The position numbers and the translations under genes were made by a program. A stretch of 62,506 nt of DNA from an uncultured Chryseobacterium sp. (GTDB lineage Bacteria; Bacteroidota; Bacteroidia; Flavobacteriales; Weeksellaceae), in assembly GCF_913776365.1 (NCBI RefSeq), contig NZ_CAJYMO010000318.1, positions 91,227-153,732 of the forward strand, given 5' to 3'. Under the pieces are notes generated by a model. It was not told the origin of the DNA, ran no database searches, and saw nothing but the letters and a program-made list of their open reading frames with translations. Below, in pieces: positions 35,013 to 44,018 of the stretch; positions within the stretch are counted from its first letter, which is position 1; each line of letters opens with the position of its first letter.

Positions 35013-35045
35013 AAAGGTTCAGCATAATGCTGAACCTTTTCTTTT
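35007..35045. terminator. bidirectional terminator between DUF6146 gene and sodB
   Basis: A 13-base stem (35012-35024 with 35028-35040) with a TAA loop, A-rich on the left and T-rich on the right, serves both convergent genes. Confidence 0.9.
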
Positions 35046-35062
35046 ATAAAACAGTTAAAAAA

Positions 35063-35659
35063 TTATTTGTTGAATAATTCCTCCACTTTATCCCAGTTTA
35101 CCACGTCGAAGAATGCTGATACATAATCAGGTCTTCTGTTCTGGTAATTCAGGTAATAGGCATGTTCCCAAACGTCAAGTCCCAATACCGGAGTACCTTT
35201 AACGTCTGCTACAGGCATCAGCGGATTGTCCTGGTTCGGAGTGGAAGTTACGGATACGGAACCGTCAGCATTCTTTACCAGCCATGCCCATCCTGAACCG
35301 AACCTTGTTTTGGCAGCATCGGAAAAATCGGTTTTGAATTTCTCAAGTCCGCCGTAGTTTTCGATCGCTGATTTTACATTTCCTACCGGCTCGCTGCTTC
35401 CGCCCGGCGTCAGGATTTCCCAGAATAAAGTATGGTTGAAATGCCCGCCACCGTTATTTCTTACGGCCGGTTTGTCAGTTCCGGTCTGGCAAACTTCCTC
35501 AATGGATTTTCCTTCCAGGTCTGTTCCTTTGATGGCATTGTTCAAATTATCAACATAGGCCTGGTGGTGTTTTGTATGGTGGATTTCCATTGTTTTGGCA
35601 TCAATGGTAGGTTCTAATGCATCATAAGCATATCCTAATGTAGGTAGTTCAAATGACAT
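35063..35659 (-). CDS. sodB: superoxide dismutase (Fe/Mn)
   Basis: This 198-residue cytoplasmic enzyme dismutates superoxide. Metal ligands are visible: His in [14 protein letters not shown], His in [10 protein letters not shown], and Asp/His in [16 protein letters not shown]. The N-terminal [15 protein letters not shown] is characteristic. Fe or Mn preference cannot be settled from sequence; GNGGGHFNH spacing suits either. Its codons are A/T-ending like the 17762 receptor, suggesting high expression. A -7 element lies 25 bases upstream. Confidence 0.96.
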   Translation of the reverse strand: MSFELPTLGYAYDALEPTIDAKTMEIHHTKHHQAYVDNLNNAIKGTDLEGKSIEEVCQTGTDKPAVRNNGGGHFNHTLFWEILTPGGSSEPVGNVKSAIENYGGLEKFKTDFSDAAKTRFGSGWAWLVKNADGSVSVTSTPNQDNPLMPVADVKGTPVLGLDVWEHAYYLNYQNRRPDYVSAFFDVVNWDKVEELFNK

Positions 35660-35684
35660 AATGTTGTTTTTTAATGTTATTAAT

Positions 35685-35692
35685 CAAATTTA
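35685..35692 (-). promoter_or_regulatory. -7 element TAAATTTG before sodB
   Basis: Exact minus-strand TAnnTTTG match 25 bases from the sodB start codon. Confidence 0.55.
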
Positions 35693-35951
35693 ACCATAAA
35701 TACATGAGATTCAAAAAATAGGGATTATTTTAATAAATCTTTAACATTGCCTAATGACAGAGAAGGAGGCATACCAATACAAGGTCCCGAAAGCCTGAAA
35801 ATGCTATCGGAAAGTAAGTCCTGATAAAATATATCACACTTCTAAAACTAAAAGGCATTTAGTAACACCTGAATATGAGCGGCTGCCTGTCCGTATTTCC
35901 TTGTAGGATAGCTTTTAGCAGATCTGCGTTACTGAGAATGGCTTGTGCCAT

Positions 35952-36074
35952 AGCCCTGATAGAAGCGGCTACCCCACAGCGCGGCCGGAGGGTTAAGCGT
36001 GCAGGGGTTTGGTGTTGGCGTGCATTGGAGAGCCCGGTGCGAGGAGTATTAGCGGATAGCAGGAATCAGCTCCT
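35952..36074 (+). ncRNA. candidate flavobacterial structured RNA element
   Basis: Conserved-looking ends, AGCCCTGATAGAAGCGG and AGCGGATAGCAGG...AGCTCC, flank a GC-rich variable centre. CCTG (35955-35958) can pair with CAGG (36060-36063) and GCTA (35968-35971) with TAGC (36050-36053), closing a long stem. I recall this pair of boundary motifs, with variable centres, between genes of many flavobacteria; it may be the Flavo-1 motif, but I cannot confirm the Rfam match. GC is well above that of the flanks. The gene-free stretch 35660-36264 also holds the sodB promoter and the rho terminator. Confidence 0.55.
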
Positions 36075-36210
36075 CAGAAAAAAACTGGTGTTAACCGTAC
36101 TTCAGCGTATAGAGTAAGAGACAAGGTTGTCCGCAAGACCAGCGCTTTCCGTATCGTCCCGGCTTCAGGGTTTCGCACGTGATTTTTATCCGGTCTCTGT
36201 AAATAGCTAC

Positions 36211-36243
36211 AAAAAAGCACGGACAGGAGCGTCCGTGCTTTTC
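36211..36243 (-). terminator. intrinsic terminator after rho
   Basis: AAGCACGGAC (36215-36224) pairs with GTCCGTGCTT (36231-36240); read on the minus strand it ends in a T tract. Confidence 0.85.
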
Positions 36244-36264
36244 ATTTTAACAAAATTAAATCAA

Positions 36265-38190
36265 TTATTTATTCATTGACATCAGGAACTCTTCGTTATT
36301 CAGGGTTCCTCTGATATTCTTGTTCACAAATTCCATAGCTTCGATAGGATTCATTTCGGAAAGGTATTTCCTCAGGATCCACATTCTCTGTGAGGTTACT
36401 TCATCCAGAAGCAGATCGTCCCTACGGGTGCTGGAGGCAATCAGGTCAATGGCCGGATAGATTCTTCTGTTGGCGATTTTCCTGTCAAGCTGAAGCTCCA
36501 TGTTACCGGTTCCTTTGAATTCTTCAAAGATCACCTCATCCATTTTGGATCCGGTATCGATCAGTGCCGTGGCAATAATGGTTAAAGATCCTCCGCCTTC
36601 AATTTTCCTGGCGGCTCCGAAGAACCGTTTCGGTTTGTGCAGTGCATTGGCGTCCACCCCTCCGGACAATACTTTTCCGGAAGCAGGCGTTACGGTATTA
36701 TAGGCTCTGGCGAGTCTTGTAATAGAATCCAGAAGGATCACCACATCATGCCCGCATTCTACCATACGCTGGGCTTTTGCCAGGACCAGATTGGCTACCT
36801 TTACGTGTTTGTCTGCAGCTTCATCGAAGGTGGAAGCAATCACTTCCGCATTTACGCTTCTTTCCATGTCGGTTACCTCTTCCGGACGCTCGTCTATGAG
36901 GAGAACCATCATATAGACTTCAGGGTGATTGGCGGCAATGGAATTGGCAATATCTTTCAGGAGCATGGTTTTCCCGGTTTTCGGCTGTGCCACGATCATG
37001 GCGCGCTGTCCTTTCCCGATCGGTGCGATCAGATCAACAATCCTTGTAGACATGGTGGAATTGTTTCCTGCCAGGTTAAACTTTTCCTCAGGGAAAAGCG
37101 GAGTCAGGTATTCAAAAGCCACACGGTCTTTAATAAAGGCAAGGTCTCTGCCGTTTACTTCCGTAGGTTTGAGCAAAGAGAAGTATTTTTCCCCTTCTTT
37201 GGGAAGCCTTACAATTCCTCTTACCGTATCTCCGGTCTTAAGGCTGTAATTTCTGATCTGGGCTGTGGAAACATACACGTCATCCGGAGATGAGATATAG
37301 CTGAAATCCGATGAACGCAGGAATCCGTAATTATCAGGAAGGATTTCCAGAACGCCTTCGATGCTTACCATACCGTCGAAACTGAACTCTTTCTTCTGTT
37401 CCTGCTGGTGCTGATTCTGGTTTTGATTGTGATGATGCTCCTCGTTCCGCTCGGCATGTTGTTGCCTGTTCTGGTGCTGATTATGGTAGGTTTCCTCGTT
37501 CCTTTCAGCATGCTGCTGTTGCTGTCTGTTGTGCTGATTAGGATTTTGGTTCTGATTCCGGTTCTGGTTTCCGTTGTTGTGTTGCGGATTATTGTGCTGT
37601 CCTTTCTGGGAACGTGCCTGAACCTGAGGATGGGTATTGTTTGGCTTTTCTTCAGCCGTAGTGGGTTCCTTGGTATCCGGAGTATCGGTAGTTTCCGTTT
37701 TTTCCTGTGGCCCTTCTGTAACGGCAGTGGAAACCCTTTTTCTTTTTTTCTTGGCGGCAGCAGGCTGTTCTTCTGTGGCTGCGGCAGGCTCTGATGCGGA
37801 TTCCTGCGGGGTCTGCTCCTGTTGCGGTGCGGTTGGCTGTTGCGGCTCTTCAGCAGAAGGCTTTGCTTCTTCTTCTTTATTTTCTGTTTCCGCTTTTGTT
37901 GCTGCCGGAGCTTTCGTTTCCGTTTTTGTTCTGGTGGCAGTCTTTCTCGGAGCCGCTTTTTTAGCAGGGGCCTTGGCAGGCTTCTCTGCAGGTTTTTCGT
38001 CAGTAGCGGGACTGATTTCCGTTGCATTGAAATATTCTTTGGCAACTTTAGGATTGGAAGCCTGGAAGTCAAGGACAGCGAAGATTTTATCATTCTCCGT
38101 GCTGTTTCTTGCAACTTTAACGCCCAAATCCTTTAAGATTTTAGTCAGCTCCGTTACGGATTTTGACCTTAACGTTTCGATGTTAAACAT
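36265..38190 (-). CDS. rho: transcription termination factor Rho with long disordered insert
   Basis: The ATG at 38190 begins the conserved [18 protein letters not shown] and gives 641 residues; a longer frame to 38301 overlaps the promoter. Rho is the hexameric RNA helicase that ends transcription. After an N-terminal SAP-like domain (1-55) lies an insert (about 58-267): first Lys/Ala/Pro/Glu-rich, then Asn/Gln/His-rich with QQHAERNEE occurring twice. The RNA-binding cold-shock-like domain follows from about 272 and Walker A QPKTGKT is near 405. Known: the disordered region of Bacteroides Rho drives phase separation. Length exceeds the E. coli protein (419) because of the insert. Confidence 0.97.
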   Translation of the reverse strand: MFNIETLRSKSVTELTKILKDLGVKVARNSTENDKIFAVLDFQASNPKVAKEYFNATEISPATDEKPAEKPAKAPAKKAAPRKTATRTKTETKAPAATKAETENKEEEAKPSAEEPQQPTAPQQEQTPQESASEPAAATEEQPAAAKKKRKRVSTAVTEGPQEKTETTDTPDTKEPTTAEEKPNNTHPQVQARSQKGQHNNPQHNNGNQNRNQNQNPNQHNRQQQQHAERNEETYHNQHQNRQQHAERNEEHHHNQNQNQHQQEQKKEFSFDGMVSIEGVLEILPDNYGFLRSSDFSYISSPDDVYVSTAQIRNYSLKTGDTVRGIVRLPKEGEKYFSLLKPTEVNGRDLAFIKDRVAFEYLTPLFPEEKFNLAGNNSTMSTRIVDLIAPIGKGQRAMIVAQPKTGKTMLLKDIANSIAANHPEVYMMVLLIDERPEEVTDMERSVNAEVIASTFDEAADKHVKVANLVLAKAQRMVECGHDVVILLDSITRLARAYNTVTPASGKVLSGGVDANALHKPKRFFGAARKIEGGGSLTIIATALIDTGSKMDEVIFEEFKGTGNMELQLDRKIANRRIYPAIDLIASSTRRDDLLLDEVTSQRMWILRKYLSEMNPIEAMEFVNKNIRGTLNNEEFLMSMNK

Positions 38191-38271
38191 ATTTATGTAA
38201 AAAAATGTAATTAATTGTGAGTAAGAAAAGTAAGTCCGGTGACTTTTGTTTTCAAGTACATTTGTATAATG

Positions 38272-38279
38272 CAAATCTA
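38272..38279 (-). promoter_or_regulatory. -7 element TAGATTTG before rho
   Basis: Exact minus-strand TAnnTTTG match 81 bases before the rho ATG, leaving a leader that could be used for autoregulation, as is known for rho elsewhere. Confidence 0.5.
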
Positions 38280-38287
38280 CACTTATT

Positions 38288-38318
38288 TTTGAATTGTGCA
38301 AAATTTATGCTACTTTTG
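38288..38318 (+). promoter_or_regulatory. full Bacteroidota promoter: TTTG, 19 bases, TACTTTTG
   Basis: The best promoter in the window: -33 TTTG at 38288-38291, a 19-base spacer and -7 TACTTTTG at 38311-38318, 17 bases before the DUF4293 start. It is divergent from the rho promoter. Confidence 0.75.
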
Positions 38319-38335
38319 CGTGGAATTTATATTTC

Positions 38336-38725
38336 ATGCTACAAAGAATACAGACCATATGGACTTTTCTAGCGGTACTGGCTGCCGTGTTCCTGTTTAT
38401 CACCGGCCAGGATGTTGATCTTACCGGCAGTTTTCCGGCGATTGATGCGGCCTGCGTGGTCCTTGTCCTTATTGGCGTACTGAGCATATTCAGTTTTAAC
38501 AACAGAAAAAGACAGATTCTGCTGAACACCATCAGCATGATCATAAACGCTTTGTTGATTGGTGTACTGCTGTACTGGCTGCTTAACTTATCCGGAGGAA
38601 TCCAATTTCCTGAGAAGGGTATTGAGCCGTTTTTCCCATTGATGGCGATAATCTGTTTGCTCATTGCAAACCGGTATATCAAAAAAGATGAGAGGCTCGT
38701 AAAATCAGTAGACCGGCTGCGGTAA
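38336..38725 (+). CDS. DUF4293 family membrane protein
   Basis: The ATG at 38336 starts the conserved MLQRIQTIW and gives 129 residues; an earlier in-frame ATG at 38294 precedes the promoter. Four hydrophobic segments surround the conserved RKRQILLNTISM, and the C-terminus ends with the typical ANRYIKKDERLVKSVDRLR. Known: DUF4293 is restricted to Bacteroidota and often lies beside rho, as here. Function is unknown. Confidence 0.87.
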   Translation: MLQRIQTIWTFLAVLAAVFLFITGQDVDLTGSFPAIDAACVVLVLIGVLSIFSFNNRKRQILLNTISMIINALLIGVLLYWLLNLSGGIQFPEKGIEPFFPLMAIICLLIANRYIKKDERLVKSVDRLR

Positions 38726-38749
38726 CCGTACAACGATTTTTTGAGTGAG

Positions 38750-38779
38750 AACAGCTTCCGGAAGGAGGCTGTTTTTTTT
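38750..38779 (+). terminator. intrinsic terminator after the DUF4293 gene
   Basis: AACAGCTTCC folds back on GGAAGGAGGCTGTT with a two-base bulge, followed by eight T. Confidence 0.8.
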
Positions 38780-38791
38780 GCGGCTATACTG

Positions 38792-39445
38792 GAATTCACC
38801 ATTCACGTGTTGTCAATAGTCAATCCGATGCGCCGGTCAATGGTCAATTTTAATCTCAGCTGGAAAATTCAACTGTGAAGCAGAATTGACCTGCAGAGCA
38901 GAATTCACCATTCGTCTGGTGTCAATAGTCAATCCGCTGCGCTGGTCAATGGTCAATTTTAATCTCAGCCGGAAAATTCACCTGCAAAGCAGAATTGACC
39001 TGCAGAGCAGAATTCACCATCCACCTGTGGTCAATGGTCAATCTGCTGCATTGATCAATAGTCAATTTAATCTCAGCCGGAAAATTTACCTGCAGAGCAA
39101 AATTTACCTGCAGAGCAGAATTCACCATTCGTCTGGTGTCAATAGTCAATCCGCTGCATTGATCAATGGTCAATTGTTAATCTCAGCCGGAAAATTCAAC
39201 TGTGAAGCAGAATTGACCTGCAGAGCAGAATTCGCTATTCACGTATTGTCAATAGTCAATCCGATGCGCCGGTCAATGGTCAATTTTAATCTCAGCTGGA
39301 AAATTCAACTGTGAAGCAGAATTGACCTGCAGAGCAGAATTCACCATTTGTCTGGTGTCAATAGTCAATCCGCTGCGCTGGTCAATGGTCAATTGTTAAT
39401 CTCAGACGGAAAAATTCACCTGCAAAGCAGAATTCACCATTCACC
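38792..39445 (+). repeat. tandem array of six ~109-base units
   Basis: Units begin with GAATTC at 38792, 38901, 39010, 39118, 39228 and 39337 (109, 109, 108, 110, 109 and 93 bases), then a partial copy to 39445. Each holds GTCAATAGTCAAT, GTCAATGGTCAAT, CTCAGC-GGAAAATT and CTGCAGAGCAGAATT motifs. Units 1 and 5 differ at about three positions, showing a higher-order four-unit period. Open frames across it are by-products of the repeat. The surrounding gap 38726-39544 otherwise holds only a terminator and the promoter region of the next gene. Confidence 0.92.
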
Positions 39446-39544
39446 GTTGATTTTCCTTTTTCTTCCGGCCATCAATAAATATTTACGTTCCGTTGCAACA
39501 TTTCCCTCAATACACCGACAGATTATCTATACAATCAATTCAAC

Positions 39545-40465
39545 ATGAAAAAACTCACTTACCTCGCCTTTTCACTGTTCTCCATCTGTGTTTTTTCACA
39601 GAATGTACCTGAAGAAAGGGTACGTACCCTGATTTCAACATTGGCTTCCGACGAAATGAAAGGCCGGGAAATCGGGACTCCGGAAAACGATAATGCTGCA
39701 ACTTATATTGCTGCCCTGTTTAAAGAAAACAACCTTGAGTACTGCACCGGAAATTCTTACCTCGTCCCTTTTGAGTACAAAGGGAAAACTGTTTACAATG
39801 TCTGCGGGATCAAAAAAGGGAAAACGGACAGATATCTGGGATTTTCCGGGCATTTTGACCATATCGGGATGAGCAAAAACCCTCAGGATCCTATTTACAA
39901 TGGTGCCGATGACGATGCCAGCGGAATCGCCACCCTTGTAGGAATTGCCGATTACTTTAAAAACAAAAAGCCTGAATTTTCAATGGTATTCATGGCTTTC
40001 AACGGTGAAGAAAAAGGAATGCTGGGTTCCAGAGCCATTGCAAAAGACCCGAAGCTTGACCCCATCTATACTAATCTGACGGCCCTGTTCAATTTCGAAA
40101 TGGTCGCTACCGAGTCTGCTTTCGGGAAAAATGCCCTGTTTATGACCGGTGATGAATTTTCAGACCTGGATGAACTGTTCAACAAAAATGCAGCCAACGG
40201 ACTGAAGATCCACCCGGATCCTTATGCCGCCCAGCAGCTGTTTTACCGTTCGGACAACGTAAGCTTCGTGAAAAAGAAAATCATCGCCCACTCGTTCTCC
40301 ACGGTGGACATGACAAAGGCAACCCATTATCACCACGAGGATGACGATATGCACATTGTCAATGTTCCCAACATGACCAGCATCATTAATAATGTAGGAA
40401 AAACCCTCGAAACACTGACGCCGGCGAACTTCAGCCCGAAGTATAACGATAAAGTGAAATTTTAA
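39545..40465 (+). CDS. secreted M28-family metallopeptidase
   Basis: This 306-residue protein has a signal peptide (cleavage near residue 18). The di-zinc peptidase site is visible: His in GFSGHFDHIG, Asp in GADDDASGIA, the catalytic Glu pair in NGEEKGMLGS, and a later His in KATHYHHEDDD. The family includes aminopeptidases and glutaminyl cyclase-like enzymes. No T9SS tail is present, so it may remain in the periplasm. It stands alone between the repeat array and a weak terminator. Confidence 0.9.
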   Translation: MKKLTYLAFSLFSICVFSQNVPEERVRTLISTLASDEMKGREIGTPENDNAATYIAALFKENNLEYCTGNSYLVPFEYKGKTVYNVCGIKKGKTDRYLGFSGHFDHIGMSKNPQDPIYNGADDDASGIATLVGIADYFKNKKPEFSMVFMAFNGEEKGMLGSRAIAKDPKLDPIYTNLTALFNFEMVATESAFGKNALFMTGDEFSDLDELFNKNAANGLKIHPDPYAAQQLFYRSDNVSFVKKKIIAHSFSTVDMTKATHYHHEDDDMHIVNVPNMTSIINNVGKTLETLTPANFSPKYNDKVKF

Positions 40466-40472
40466 CGAACGG

Positions 40473-40499
40473 GGCCACCGATCCGGTGGTCCTGCTTTT
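40473..40499 (+). terminator. weak terminator after the M28 peptidase gene
   Basis: An eight-pair stem (40473-40480 with 40484-40491, one G-U) with an ATC loop; the tail is only partly T. Confidence 0.45.
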
Positions 40500-40572
40500 A
40501 TCTGATCAGCAGGATCAGTCTTCTGAAATAAAGTAAAACAGGATCGGAAACGTCTGATCTATTAATTTTGCT

Positions 40573-40580
40573 TACTTTTG
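40573..40580 (+). promoter_or_regulatory. -7 element TACTTTTG before the ABC transporter gene
   Basis: Exact TAnnTTTG match 20 bases before the ATG. Confidence 0.55.
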
Positions 40581-40600
40581 TCTGATTAATCAAAAATTTA

Positions 40601-42430
40601 ATGAGTTATTATAAACGAGCGATAGACCAGATACTTCCTTATAAAAAATCTATTGCAGCCGGTATTTTCTTCAACATTCTTTATGCCTTATTCAATATCA
40701 TTGCCATGCTTTTTTTTATGCCGGTATTGAATATCCTGTTTGATAAAGAAAACAAAAAAATTGATGCTGAACCCGTTTATACCGGGATTTCAGGTGCCGG
40801 AAGCTTTCTTAAAGACAGTTTCAACTATTATATCCAGCAGCTGCAGATGGAGAAAGGACCTGAATACATTCTGCTGATCACCTGTATCCTGTTCATCTCT
40901 ATGTTTTTCCTGAGGAATATTTTCAGTTATTTATCTGAATTTTACCTTACTTTTTCAAGAACCGGGGTTTCACGGGACTTCAGGATCAGGCTGCATGATA
41001 AAATCCTGGAGTTGCCGGTGTCCTTTTTTACCAATTCCAGGAAAGGCGATGTCTTTGCAAGAATTACCTCGGACGTAGGCGAAGTGGAAGCCAATATCCT
41101 CAACAGCCTGATTGATATCATCCGTTCACCGATCGTGATTATCATCACCATGGGTTATCTTTTATATTCCAACTTTCAGCTGACCGTATTTACGTTAGTT
41201 GTCTTTCCGGTCATGGGTACCCTGATTTCCATTATCGGGAAAAGCCTGAAGAAAGACACCGGGGAAGCCCAGAACGAATTGGGAAAAATGTATTCTTTTG
41301 TGGATGAAACACTGGTCGGATTAAAAATTATCAAAATCTTCGATGCTTCTCCTCAGATCAAAAAGAGGTTTGACGAAGTATTGAACAGAATCAGGCACCT
41401 TTCCCTGCGCCTTTTCAAGAAAAAAGCACTTGCCTCACCGGTAAGCGAACTGCTGGGAGCCATTACCATCGGGATGATCGTTTATTTCGGAGGCCGTCTT
41501 GCCATCCAGGGAAAGGGATTGTCAGGAAGTGAGTTCATTACTTACATCGCGCTGTTCTACACGATCCTGCAGCCGCTGAAAGCTTTATCATCCGCCGTTT
41601 CCAATCTTCAGAAAGGAGAAGTGTCGGCAAAAAGAATCTTTGAAATACTCGATGCCGATTTCCATATCAGAGAAGTGGAAGATGCGCATGAAATAAAAAA
41701 TTTCAGTAAAGGGGTTGAATTCAGGAATATTACCTTCGGATATGAAGAAAAAGAGATCCTTAAAAACTTTTCCATCTCCATTCCGAAAGGTAAAACCATT
41801 GCCCTTGTAGGCCAGAGCGGGAGCGGAAAAAGTACGGTAACCAATCTTATCACCCGCTTTTATGATGTTACCGGCGGAGAAATCCTGGTGGACGGGGAAA
41901 ACATTAAGAATATCAAACTTTCCAGTTACAGGAAACTGTTCGGCCTGGTAACACAGGACAACATCCTGTTCAACGACTCCATCAGAAATAACATATCGCT
42001 GGGTAAACCGGATGCTTCGCTGGAAGAGATCCAGGCGGCTGCCAAAGTAGCAAATGCCCACGATTTCATTATGGACCTGCCCCATCAGTACGACACCAAT
42101 ATCGGCGAAGCCGGCGGGAAGCTCTCCGGCGGTCAGAAACAGCGGATTTCCATTGCCCGTGCCGTGCTGAAAAATCCGCCGATCATGATTCTGGACGAAG
42201 CCACCTCTTCACTGGATACGGAATCGGAAAGGTTCGTTCAGGATGCATTGGAAAAAATGATGGAAAACCGGACTTCCCTGGTGATTGCCCACCGCCTTTC
42301 CACCATTCAGAAAGCAGACTGGATCATCGTGATGGAAAAAGGTAAAATCGTGGAACAGGGAACCCACCATGAGCTTATTGCCAGCAAAGGAATGTACAAC
42401 CGGCTGGTAGAACTGCAGAATTTTGATTAA
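40601..42430 (+). CDS. ABC exporter, MsbA-like (permease-ATPase fusion)
   Basis: This 609-residue half-transporter has six transmembrane helices (about 15-320) and a C-terminal ATPase: Walker A GQSGSGKST near 405, Q-loop VTQDNILFND, signature LSGGQKQR near 508, Walker B IMILDEATSSLD near 530 and the H-loop IAHRLST. It would work as a homodimer in the inner membrane. By length and architecture it resembles MsbA/lipid flippases; peptides or drugs are alternatives. The gene appears monocistronic. Confidence 0.93.
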   Translation: MSYYKRAIDQILPYKKSIAAGIFFNILYALFNIIAMLFFMPVLNILFDKENKKIDAEPVYTGISGAGSFLKDSFNYYIQQLQMEKGPEYILLITCILFISMFFLRNIFSYLSEFYLTFSRTGVSRDFRIRLHDKILELPVSFFTNSRKGDVFARITSDVGEVEANILNSLIDIIRSPIVIIITMGYLLYSNFQLTVFTLVVFPVMGTLISIIGKSLKKDTGEAQNELGKMYSFVDETLVGLKIIKIFDASPQIKKRFDEVLNRIRHLSLRLFKKKALASPVSELLGAITIGMIVYFGGRLAIQGKGLSGSEFITYIALFYTILQPLKALSSAVSNLQKGEVSAKRIFEILDADFHIREVEDAHEIKNFSKGVEFRNITFGYEEKEILKNFSISIPKGKTIALVGQSGSGKSTVTNLITRFYDVTGGEILVDGENIKNIKLSSYRKLFGLVTQDNILFNDSIRNNISLGKPDASLEEIQAAAKVANAHDFIMDLPHQYDTNIGEAGGKLSGGQKQRISIARAVLKNPPIMILDEATSSLDTESERFVQDALEKMMENRTSLVIAHRLSTIQKADWIIVMEKGKIVEQGTHHELIASKGMYNRLVELQNFD

Positions 42431-42456
42431 TTTCGTATAGTATAAACTTTGTAAGA

Positions 42457-42492
42457 AAAAAGAGAAAGCCGCAATGGACTTTCTCTTTTTTT
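42457..42492 (+). terminator. intrinsic terminator after the ABC exporter
   Basis: AGAGAAAG-CC pairs with GG-A-CTTTCTCT around a GCAAT loop, followed by a T tract. Confidence 0.8.
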
Positions 42493-42516
42493 ATGGATTG
42501 ATTGATCCATATATTT

Positions 42517-43839
42517 TTACTTCTTCATTACTTTATGGGTAAACCGGGTGTTTCCTTCCAGAAGGATATCCAACAGGTAAGTTCCGGCAGGATAAGCTGT
42601 AAGGTCTGCCTTGGGACCGTTTGTTTCCGAAAGCTTCCTGCCGTCCATTGTAAACACACTGATCTGTTTTACTTTCTTCTGGCCTCTTATCATTACATAG
42701 TCTGCGGTAGGATTCGGGAAAATGGAGACATCCACCGTTGAGATGTCCTTCACTGAGAGATTCTGGCTATGGCCCTGCATATATATGGACAATACCACCT
42801 GTCCGTCCTGATTGTAAAACCCGGCATCCGGCACTTCATATTTCAGGGTATGGCTTCCTGCAGAAAGAGAAGGTACGGAGAAAGATCTTATCGGCACGGC
42901 GTCTCCCGGACACCAGTTGTTCCAGCTGGTCCACCAGAGTGTGGTTTTAGGGGTAGATCCGTAGATTCCATTTCCCTGGGTATTGTACATGCGGTAAGGC
43001 TCGCAGGATTTTCCTCCCGGAAAAAAGTTAAGCATCTGGGTATTGTCCAGGGATACAAAATTTTGTCTTCTAACATATTCTTCGCCGTTTGTACCGGCCC
43101 CATGCGGGGTGGTGACAATGAAAAAGGAAGCATTGGAGGCCGTCTGCGTAAGACTGAAATTAACAAGGCGTACAGTCTGCCCGGCCACATCGGTATTGTT
43201 ATAGTTATTCAGGGTATTGGAATCCAGCAGCGGAAGAAGGGAATTGAAAGTATTGGTCACTGCCGGATCATTAGAGGTAACGAAAGTCAAAGTACCGGCA
43301 AATACGTCATTCCTGTTTGCGCAGCCTGCTACCTGCGTATTGGCGGCATACGGAACCCCGAATACATCCAGTTCCACCCAGATATCGTAAACAGCCCTCA
43401 AAGCAGTATTGCTGAAAACGGCATAAAGGTTATTCACCTCATACGTATAGGGAACTTCCGTAGGGGAAATATTTTTGTTCATAAAAGGAGTAATATACCT
43501 TCCTACTTCAATTCTCTTCACCTGAGGATCGTTCATGGTGTAGGAAGCCTGCCCTTTCGGGACCAATGCGATATGAACCCCTCCTATCCTGTCATAATTA
43601 TCACAAAGCGCGCCGATGGTTACGTTCATCTGGATCTTATTCTGAAAGCTGTTGAGTTCGGTATCCGTGAGTTTCCGGGCATACCTGGAATTGGCAAGAC
43701 GTAAGGTATTGGCCGGAACGGGCTGGGACACGTTGGCAGCATATCCGTCATAGAATACGATCTGTGAAAAAACATTGATGCTGGTCTGTGACTTAAGTAA
43801 TGAAGAAGCAATTAATAAAGGAAGTAGAATTTTTTTCAT
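42517..43839 (-). CDS. PNGase F-like protein with T9SS type A sorting domain
   Basis: This 440-residue protein has a signal peptide (cleavage near residue 17) and a double-sandwich resembling peptide-N-glycosidase F of Elizabethkingia. Aligned by eye: CDNYDR (79-84) to CDEWDR, keeping catalytic Asp60 as Asp83; EVGRYITPF to EIGRFITPY; GEEYVRR to AEWCFRT, keeping Glu206 as Glu254; and NNWCPGDAVP to AGWCPGMAVP. The segment holding Glu118 appears shortened, so activity is uncertain. The C-terminal domain (about 372-440, IFPNPTADYV, VFTMDGRKL) is a type A T9SS signal. Deglycosylation of host or own N-glycans is inferred. Confidence 0.83.
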   Translation of the reverse strand: MKKILLPLLIASSLLKSQTSINVFSQIVFYDGYAANVSQPVPANTLRLANSRYARKLTDTELNSFQNKIQMNVTIGALCDNYDRIGGVHIALVPKGQASYTMNDPQVKRIEVGRYITPFMNKNISPTEVPYTYEVNNLYAVFSNTALRAVYDIWVELDVFGVPYAANTQVAGCANRNDVFAGTLTFVTSNDPAVTNTFNSLLPLLDSNTLNNYNNTDVAGQTVRLVNFSLTQTASNASFFIVTTPHGAGTNGEEYVRRQNFVSLDNTQMLNFFPGGKSCEPYRMYNTQGNGIYGSTPKTTLWWTSWNNWCPGDAVPIRSFSVPSLSAGSHTLKYEVPDAGFYNQDGQVVLSIYMQGHSQNLSVKDISTVDVSIFPNPTADYVMIRGQKKVKQISVFTMDGRKLSETNGPKADLTAYPAGTYLLDILLEGNTRFTHKVMKK

Positions 43840-43970
43840 AGAATATATTTATCAATTTTATTAAAAAACAGATAAATATATAAATTATTAATTAAATAAA
43901 CCCCTCACATTATAAATTAAATTAAAAAAAGCAGATTATTATAATTATTCTTAATTAATCATCATGAGAC

Positions 43971-43998
43971 AAAAAAAGCAGACACCGTCTGCTTTTTC
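43971..43998 (-). terminator. intrinsic terminator after psd
   Basis: AAAAAGCAGAC / GTCTGCTTTTT stem with an ACC loop; on the minus strand it is followed by T residues. Confidence 0.85.
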
Positions 43999-44018
43999 GA
44001 TTTGTATGTTATGTTGTT

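Noticed and set aside
35875..36117. 80-codon frame rich in Arg and Cys across the structured RNA candidate
   Set aside because: Composition follows the GC-rich RNA element; no signal, motif or promoter supports translation.
37637..38200. Ser/Ala/Val-rich open frame opposite the Rho insert
   Set aside because: It is produced by the low-complexity codons of the rho insert read backwards and has no recognisable domain.
38886..39314. 142-codon frame and a shorter minus-strand frame in the tandem repeat array
   Set aside because: The unit length and lack of stops in one frame create it; the protein would be a meaningless repetition with no start signal.
38792..39445. CRISPR array
   Set aside because: Repeats are about 109 bases, diverged and contiguous, without unique spacers; no cas genes nearby.
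42769..43704. About 310-codon open frame opposite the PNGase F-like gene
   Set aside because: The minus strand carries a signal peptide, family motifs and a T9SS domain; the opposite frame has none.
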